From NCBI GenBank assembly GCA_001600635.1, contig BCKL01000006.1, positions 945,967-1,009,966 on the forward strand: a stretch of 64,000 nt of DNA, read 5' to 3'. A program made the position numbers and the translations under genes. This document shows positions 57,210 through 64,000 of the stretch, piece by piece. This DNA comes from Leucosporidium creatinivorum. Lineage: Eukaryota > Basidiomycota > Microbotryomycetes > Leucosporidiales > Leucosporidiaceae. The notes beneath the pieces are model-generated. The model worked only from the letters and a program-made list of their open reading frames with translations. It did no database searches and was not told the DNA's origin. The stretch's first letter is position 1, and each line of letters opens with the position of its first letter.

Positions 57210-57665
57210 GATGAGCGAAGTTGAGGGAGACTGCGTGCTTCGGCTGTAGCGAGGACTTGACTAGAAGCTGTAAGTGATTGGGGCGGTAGCGTAGGTTGCT
57301 GGCGAGGTGCAAGAGTGAACAAGAGCTGAGTTGCGGAAGAGAAAGAAGAGAGAATGGCGCGAGCTCGGAGCTGAGGAGCGCAATTCGGGCAGTTTGATTA
57401 GACTTAGCAATAGGGAGTAACCAATTGCTTACTCTGCTTTGCAATTTCCAAGGAAGCTCAAGCTTCAGGCCAACTCGGCTCAGACTCCGCCACATACTTC
57501 GCTACAACTTCTTTCGACTCGCTCTCGTAGAAAAGCAGCTCTCTCACTTCGCCTACTCGCCCGTTCAAGCTACAGCTCAAGCAGGAGCTCGTTTCAGCAG
57601 CAGAGGCGGCGCGTCGACCTGACAGCTCTCGAACAGCTGTTCTGCAGTCCATTTACAGCGCTAGG

Positions 57666-59815
57666 ATGGCACCAGCAGCCCGTAATAACGCACAGCAGCT
57701 GCCCAGTGCACCTGCTACACCTCAACCGGGCGGAGCAGGACTAGGGCTGGGGCTGCAAGGCGTGAACGGTGAGCTAGAGGCTGCGAGAGCTCGGCGGAGG
57801 GGGCCGCAAGACTACAGGAACTGCGAGCTGACTCGTATGCTACACTACAGGCTCAGCAGCGCCATCACCTCGACCAGGCGGCAGCGGAGGGACAGCAACA
57901 CGAGCTGGATCAGCAGAGTGAGCTCTTACAGCCTCGCGCTGGCCGTATCTAGTCATCTACAGGATGCTCACAACCCCATTACGCTTTCTTCCACTCGTAC
58001 TCGCGGGACTACAGCCCCGATGGACCGTCAGGCGGAGGAGCTCCCGAGGGCAAGTCAACAAACGTTGATGAGCTCATGGATGCTGTAGGAGCTTCAGGAT
58101 TAGACATCGGCGTGAGTGGAGCTTCTTTCGCTGTCGCTTTACAGCTTTAGCGGAGCTCGCGCCGAGCTGCAGGAGCAATGCGGCTGGCTCGTGCGCCAGT
58201 GCTCCTCGCTCGCGCTGCTCTATTGCTTCCTGTAGTGAAGCGGGTCTTGACCGCTAACTTCTCTCCTACCTCCCATCTTTACCCTCGTCTGCCTCCCGCT
58301 CTCGCAGGCCGAGGAAGAATCTCTCCGGCTCGCCAACGAACGACTGCACGCTCAACACCAAGCGGCTCAGACGGGCCCTGTAGTGGATCGGAGTAGGAAG
58401 CAGGACTTTATCGATCAGGGTGTACTGGCCGATGTGGTTAAGAAGATCGGTGAGTGGGTTCTACAGACGAGTCGAAGAGCGGCGGGAAGAGCGTCGGCGC
58501 CGAGGAACAGTAGCTGACCTCCTTTCGCTGCTCCTCGATTCCTTTACTCTCTCCGTTATCACACCTCGCTCACTCGCCTCAACTCGTCACCCTGCCCGCC
58601 CTCGTCCCCTCCTCCCCACTCTCTTGTTCCCCTCCTCTCAACTCCCTCTCCACCACAGCCGCCGCCTTCCAACTTCGCACCCTCGAACCCGATACCATCC
58701 CTCTCATCGCCCTCGCCACCCGCCACCGCCTCTCGTCCCTCATCAACGACGCTATCGCCGCTCGAGACCACCGCCGAAACTCGTCCCATCTCCGACCTCC
58801 ACCATTCGCTCTTCCCAAGAAGAAGAGGAAGCGGAGTGATGTTGATGCGATTGAGGGAGAGGATGGAGAGGAGGAGGATAGCGAGGAGGAGGACGCGATG
58901 GAGGAGTTTAACCTCGACTTCTTGAGCGGAGGAACGACTGGCCAGGGCAAGGAGAAGCAGCCGGCGTGGGATTCGTTGGTGCTGGATGATGGTGAGAAGT
59001 TGTTGGGCGTGTTGGAGAGGGTGGACCGGGAGGAAGAAAGGAAGAAGAGGAGGGAGAGGATGCTGAGGGAGCAGAAGGAGCAGGAGGAGAGGGACCTCGC
59101 TGAGGCGATTGCTGCCAGCGAGGCGGCGGAGCGGGAGCTGGCTGAGTCGGCGTCTGGCTCGAAGAGTGGAGCGGACAAGTTCTTGGCCGGAGGAACGCCA
59201 GGAGGATCGGCTGGACCGTCGACGCCGAGAGCGGGAGGAGCAGGTGGCGAGGATACGCCCGTACAGCTCGACAAGAACGGTAAGCCCAAGAAGCCGCGGA
59301 AGAAGAAGACGGAAACACCCTCGATGAGCGCTCGCAACATGTCCGAGGACGTCAAGAAGCGTCTGACCGATCAGGTCGCCATGCGCTCGCTCGGCGGCAA
59401 GAACTTCTCCTGGCTCAACGCCGGAGGTGGTGGCGGCATGGGATCCCCCTCTCCCGCCGGTCTACCCAAACCCCGATTCGCTCCCGCCTCTTCCCTCCCT
59501 CCTCCGACCTTCAACGCCTCTACCTCCTCCATGCCGAACGGCTCCTCTTCCCTCAACCCCTCCTCCTCGGCCAACAACGCCCAATCAACCTCCTCCTCCG
59601 GTCTCCCACCGGCCCTCTCTCGACTCTCGGGCATCCCGCCTCTACACGACGCTTCTCGCTCGAGGAGGACCGAGGAGGAGTGGGAGCGGGGCGCCAATAT
59701 CACCGAGATGGGCGATCTGCTGTGGGTGCTGGAGAGGGAACGAGGGACTGGAGTCGGCAAGGGTAGCGGGAGGAATGTGCTATGGAGAGCGAGGGCGGGA
59801 GTGATCAAGAGGTAG
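57666..59815 (+). CDS. TAF4: Transcription initiation factor TFIID subunit 4 (TAF4)
   Basis: Histone-fold subunit of TFIID, paired with TAF12, in RNA polymerase II initiation. N-terminal half is Gln/Gly/Pro rich (MAPAARNNAQQLPSAPATP). Then come NVDELMDAVGASGLDIG, AEEESLRLANERLHAQHQ and RKQDFIDQGVLADVVKKIG, and the histone fold LEPDTIPLIALATRHRLSSL with INDAIAARDHRRN. These are followed by a nuclear-localisation patch (PKKKRKRSD), an acidic stretch, and the conserved end with MSEDVKKRLTDQVAMRSLGG, then KNFSWL. Six or more introns in the first 800 bases, then one long exon to TAG at 59813. Assignment firm. Confidence 0.9.
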
Positions 59816-60233
59816 TTCGGGGAGGGAGAGAGCAGCCGACGAGCGGCGGACGACACGAAAGTACATACGATCGAAACGCGCAACAATCATGTCTTGGCTT
59901 ACTCGGCTGTTCGGGAGAGAGCAGAGGCGAGCGAAGAGCTGGTCTGGTGCAGATGCTGCTGCTGCTGGACAGTTTGGTTTCTCTCGCTTCTCTCTCGCTT
60001 CTCCTTCCCTTCTTCTCCCCGCGCGAGGTTCAGAGAGCGATATTGAGGGGTGGAAGATAATTCTGCAACAACAAAGTACTACTGAGCATCTCCCAATACC
60101 AAACAGAGCGCGGCCGATGATCCTGAGCGAGAAGGGGGAGCTCAAATCCCGAGCAACGAGCATGCTTGATGCGCCGCACTGATGGAGAAGAGAAGTCAGC
60201 TCGCGCGCTTCTCTGTACGACAAGAACAGCCAC
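59816..60233. other. Intergenic stretch between convergent genes
   Basis: 3' ends of TAF4 and the RNase III gene. A plus-strand ATG ORF of 97 residues (59889-60182) is open but has no homology cue and sits only 73 bases after TAF4; not supported. Confidence 0.4.
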
Positions 60234-61409
60234 TCACACAGCCTTGGCTACCTTGACCGTTCTCCCCTCCCCTCGAACCTTCAGCCCTCTCCTCAACCCC
60301 TCGGTCTCATCTCCGATCGCTCCCAAGTCCCGCCACTCGAGCTCATACTCCTGGGAGGTTACCTGAGGTCCAGTTCCGGAGGGCATCGTCGCAGAAAGAG
60401 GGAACGGAGGAAGGGAAGGATTGGAAATGGCGAGAGCGGTGGAGGGGCAAGGCGAGGGCGAAGGGGAGAGCTTGCGGAAGGTGACACTTCGGTTAAGGGC
60501 GTGCCCTCGAGCGGAGGCCCACTCCATCATCTTGCCGACGTAATTGGTGACTGGCGGCGGCGTGGGCGGCGGCCGTAGGTCCTCAACGCCATCGCAGAAG
60601 GGACCCGGAGAGCTTGCTCCTGCTCCTCCAGCCGCCGACATCTCGGCATGCATCGGTAGCGGCTCCCGGAACACCTCCTTCAGCCCCTCGTACCCCACCA
60701 CGACCAGCTTGCCAAATAGCTCCTCCACAAACTGCTCGACGGCCGGCCGAGGCTGCTCGAGGTCGAGGGTGCCGAGGAAGGCTTCGAAGAGAGCCGCTTG
60801 GACGCGGTAATTGACTTGGAGGTACTGAAGTTGAGCTTCGGCGGCGAGGAGGTGCTGAGGGAGTCCGAGATGGCAGGCGAGGGCCGAGAGGAGTGAGTTG
60901 GAGACGAGGATGGAGCGGAGGAGCTGGGTTTGGCGAGGTCGGAGGGGGGAGGGCGGTCGGTAGTGGGGTGTGGAATGGTGAAGAAGCGAAGCGGAGGGAC
61001 AAGGAAGGCAAGTGAGCCGAGAGAAGTCTGCGAATGCGCTGGGGGAGAACTCACCGAGCGCATCCCAACCACCAATCCAGGGAACCTCTGGTCGATCAAG
61101 CGAGTCATGTAGTATTCCAACACGGCGTCCCCGAGGTGCTGTAGGCGCTCCTTCGTCAGCACTGCTCCCCTTCGACGCGCCCCCAGCTCAACTCACCTCT
61201 CGTCGCTCATAATCCCACACAGGCATGCCCAACGGTCGCTCGAACGCATCGTGAGCTACACCACGGTAGCTCGTGTGCGTGCGCCATGTATCAAAATCCT
61301 TCAGAGGCGGCAGTGAGATCCGGAGAGTCGAAATGCAGGCTTGGAGCTCAGCGCGGAGCGGTTCCAGAGTCGGTGATGAGTGTGAAATGGATGCAGTGAT
61401 GTCTCCCAT
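60234..61409 (-). CDS. Ribonuclease III-domain protein
   Basis: Double-stranded RNA nuclease fold. MGDITASISHSSPTLEPLRA (start 61409), then FDTWRTHTSYRGVAHDAFER, then the RNase III signature as RLQHLGDAVLEYYMTRLID. The Asp of LGD is present, but the Glu of the usual RLExLGD is Gln. NSLLSALACHLGLPQHLL and FEAFLGTLDLE follow, with acidic residues in the second catalytic position (EAFLG). The C-terminal part, NYVGKMMEWASARGHALNRS and EYELEWRDLG, looks like a double-stranded RNA-binding domain. Three exons. It could be a mitochondrial ribosomal mL44-like protein or an active Rnt1/RNase III; the altered Glu favours the former weakly. Confidence 0.75.
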
Positions 61410-61828
61410 CCTTCTAGGTGCTCGTGGTGCTGTGGCGAGAGACGAGGGAGCGACGAGATGAGAGCGGGAGGGAAAGAGGTGACGGAGGCGGAGCGTCGAA
61501 AGGGGTCAGTGCGTCGAGAGGAAGCGAATGGTGGAAGCAGAGTTTGTACTGAGATCTCGGTATTGCTCTAGCGCTTCGCGATCACTCCTGCAGCTTTGCC
61601 GGTAGCGCTCGGCGGAGCTCGTTCGGCGTTGGGAAGAGCTGGAGATCTATAGGCGAGCTGTAGTGGAGTCGCAGCTCAGCAGCTACTCTCGGAGCTCAGT
61701 ATCAGCGTCAGTTGTCAAAGCCGGCCCATGAGCGACTTCTGTGGCTCTTTCGCCTCCAGCCGCCGAGTGAGCGCTCCGCTCTCTCTCCTCCCCTCGCTGC
61801 GCCGCTCGGTCCCCTCCTCGTCACAACA
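61410..61828. promoter_or_regulatory. Divergent upstream region
   Basis: 419 bases between the RNase III gene (minus) and the RBR ligase gene (plus); no ORF or known motif recognised. Confidence 0.4.
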
Positions 61829-63695
61829 ATGTCGTCTCCCATCGAATCGTTCGAGTACGCTGAACAGCTAGCACAGAGGTATCAAGCTTTCAGTCTTACC
61901 GAAACGATGGACGCCCGCTTCGCGAGGGAGCTGGCGAGGAGGGAGCGAAGAGGCAAGAACGCGGAGGGCGATGCGCTGCAAGTGATGGGTCTAGGCGAGG
62001 TGTATCCGGTGTTGAGTGTTGAAGCAGTCGAGCGCAGGACTAGTCAAGTAAGCTCTCTCTGCTGCTCCTGCCTTGGAAGCGAGTTGCGAGCTGACCGACC
62101 TCGTCGCAGGAAGATGGCATGAGCGCTGCCAAGGGGGAATCCGCCAGCTCGATGGGGAGTAGTACAGGCTTCTCGGTGAGCTGATCTCCACCTACATGCT
62201 AGTGGACAGCCTCAGCTGACCGCCGATCCGTCTTCGCAGGCAAGTCCCCCAACGACATCCAGCTCCGACAGGAATTCCACTGGTCTTAACGCTGCTGTGA
62301 GCTACCAACCGCATAAAGTGACCTTCTTGGGATCCTAAGCTGACTTCCGATCTGCTCTCAAGGCCCCCGTCTTCCGTCCCTTCGCTCTTCCACCTTCGGC
62401 TCCGTCCTCGCTCCCTCCTCCTGCCCTCTTAACTTGCGCCATCTGCCTCGAAGACTGCCGAGTTGTATACCACCCCTATCACACTACCCTTCGTGAGCCA
62501 CCTGCGGAGGATGGACCGGCGTTCGGCATGCATATCGGCGCCGAGCAGGACGAGCACGTCGCTTGCCGTTCTTGTTTCGTGAGGTACTTGGAGGGCAAGC
62601 TGGAGGAGGACGACAGAAGGAGGGTCTTCCCGATTTCCTGCCCGGTGCATGGGGTGAGCTCGAATGAAGGTCGATGCAAGCGACAAGCGCTGACCTCGGC
62701 GATCCCTCTCTAGTGCTCGTTCGAAATCGACGACGAAACGGCTCGCCGCATCCTCGGTGCCAACAACCTCGGAGGATGGGTGAGCTTTGCCTCCCACCTT
62801 TCTGTTCATCAGCCGACTCATCTCATTTCTGCAGTACTATCGCCAAATGCTGGACTCGTCGCCTCCCCTCTACTGCCCGAACGCTCGCTGCTCGATGCGC
62901 CTCATCAGTGCTCTCGCAGCGGCGAGCCCGAACCCTCGTGGTACGTGTCCACAGTGCAAGGAGGAACACTGTGCTAGCTGTGCGGTGGAATGGCATGAAG
63001 GTGAGTCGTCGAGCCTCTCGAGTCTCGGCGCTTCCAGTTCAAGCGGCGACGACGAACGCTGACCTGCTCTCCTCCCCCTAGGGCTCACATGCGCCGACTT
63101 CCAAGTGAGCCCCCAGACTTTACCTGCTCTCCCGATGTTGCCATGCTGACCATCAATCTCGCAGTCCCTCCCTCCCGACGCTCGCTCCCCTGCCGACATC
63201 TCGGTTCTTCGCCTCGCGACGGCGGAAGGCTGGCAACGCTGCGTGCGCTGTCGCATGCTTATCGAGTTGAGTGTCGGTTGCAATCATTTGGTCTGCCGCT
63301 GCAGTTACGAGTGGTGCTGGGGCTGCGGGAGGGCTTGGTGAGTTCTATCGATCTCCGCCGAGCAGCGAGGTGGAGCTGACGAGCGCCGTTCTCGCAGGAC
63401 TGGATACCGCGGAAGGTGTGGGAACGGCAGCCGATGCGCAGCGCTCACCGAGCAGAGGCAGAGGAGGCGAAGGCCGCAGATGGCTGCGCAGGAGGACGAC
63501 AGTGAGGAGGGGAGCGACGAGGGCAGCAGCGAGGACGAGTTGGAGGAGAGTGAGGAAGAGAGTGAGGATGAGAGTGAGGATGGGACTGACGTGTATAGCG
63601 AGGGAGAGGGCGAGGATGAGAGCGGGGAGAGCTCAGCCGATGGGTCGGAGTGGGAGGCGGATTGGAGGAGCTCGCAGGAGTCGGAGAGCGAGTAG
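61829..63695 (+). CDS. RBR-type E3 ubiquitin ligase
   Basis: RING-in-between-RING ligase passing ubiquitin from an E2 to its own Cys and then to a substrate. Starts MSSPIESFEYAEQLAQRYQA. RING1: CAICLEDCRVVYHP, CRSCFVRYLEGKLEE, CPVHGC. IBR: YCPNARCSMRLISAL, CPQCKEEHCASC, LTC. RING2: CVRCRMLIELSVGCNHLVCR and CSYEWCWGCGRAW, where the Cys of GCNH is in the position of the catalytic Cys of the family. An unusual tail follows: Arg-rich, then an almost purely Ser/Glu/Asp stretch (63480-63695) ending QESESE. Eight introns; the last is 63339-63398. Target unknown. Confidence 0.85.
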
Positions 63696-63740
63696 TTTGA
63701 GCTTGAGGAGAGGCTTGGCTAGCGTACCAGTACATGCATT

Positions 63741-64000
63741 GTGAGCTTCGCCCAGCCCGTCGACGAGGAGGTCGCCAAGGAGGGCAAGATCGCCCCCCGC
63801 GACGACTTCAAGCTCCGCGCCCGTGTCCTCGCCGACGAGTACGGATGGGATGTCACCGATGCCAGGAAGATTTGGTGCTTCGGACCCGATGGTGCCGGAC
63901 CCAACTTCCTCGTTGACACCACCAAGGGGTGAGTTCTGCGCTTTCTAGCCCCTTCGAACCTTCGCCGAGCATGCGCTGCTCGATCCCCACCGCTACTGGA
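63741..64000 (+). pseudogene. Internal piece of translation elongation factor 2, 5' half missing (runs off window)
   Basis: From about 63741 the frame reads [60 protein letters not shown] and then a GT donor at about 63929. This is the eEF2 segment around residues 570-650, a domain IV part just after the middle of the protein. Nothing of the preceding ~570 residues is present: the RBR stop lies only 45 bases upstream and there is no in-frame ATG. The open, strongly conserved translation argues for a recent rearrangement, an exon captured from the real gene, or an assembly join. Downstream exons may follow outside the window. Confidence 0.7.

Noticed and set aside
59889-60182. Small ORF MSWLTRLFGREQRR
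   Set aside because: Lies in the space between two convergent 3' ends, low-complexity composition, no family cue.
1-64000. Transposons, CRISPR arrays, bacterial operons
   Set aside because: No transposase, reverse transcriptase, terminal repeats, spaced repeats or Shine-Dalgarno organisation found; intron-rich eukaryotic DNA throughout.

Overview
This is a stretch of eukaryotic nuclear DNA, GC-rich and gene-dense. Almost every gene is cut by short introns (about 50-110 bases) with GT/GC...AG ends and a branch site that reads gctgac or close to it. Gene content (chromate transporter, RTA1 protein, PY-tailed single-pass membrane proteins, complex I subunit, Sls1-like mitochondrial protein) and intron style suggest a basidiomycete, most likely a Pucciniomycotina yeast of the Microbotryomycetes type. 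That placement is inference. No tRNA, rRNA, CRISPR or recognisable transposon was seen.

Layout. 1-8.4 kb: housekeeping and metabolic genes on the + strand (chromate transporter, cut by the left edge; tRNA-His guanylyltransferase; an Efm7-type methyltransferase; a large low-complexity protein). 8.9-17.5 kb: a glutathione transferase with a possible mitochondrial leader, a first MYND zinc-finger cassette, mitochondrial seryl-tRNA synthetase, a complex I subunit and an MDR oxidoreductase. 18.4-37.1 kb is the accessory part. It carries two more head-to-head MYND cassettes and seven members of a membrane-protein family (ectodomain, one membrane segment, and in most members a cytosolic tail ending in PPxY...GGV). 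These are broken up by a SET protein, a GPH-type sugar transporter and the splicing factor SF3A2. Several members of both families are visibly damaged. 37.3-63.7 kb returns to core genes: DNA polymerase alpha subunit B, another MYND protein, RTA1 protein, an NYN-like protein, a four-helix membrane protein, mitochondrial bL17 with a divergent Sls1-like gene, a PQ-loop transporter, a second glutathione transferase, TAF4, an RNase III protein and an RBR ubiquitin ligase. The window ends in an internal piece of elongation factor 2 that lacks its own 5' half.

The most unusual features are the local expansion and decay of two families. One is the head-to-head MYND pairs (three cassettes, two sharing a near-identical 0.78 kb block and the same frameshifts). 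The other is the PPxY/GGV-tailed membrane family (one pseudogene, one with GTG instead of ATG, one reduced to the tail with its own TATA box). A palindrome built on CTCGGCGC is also strongly over-represented. All exon joins are read by eye, so exact splice sites are best guesses.
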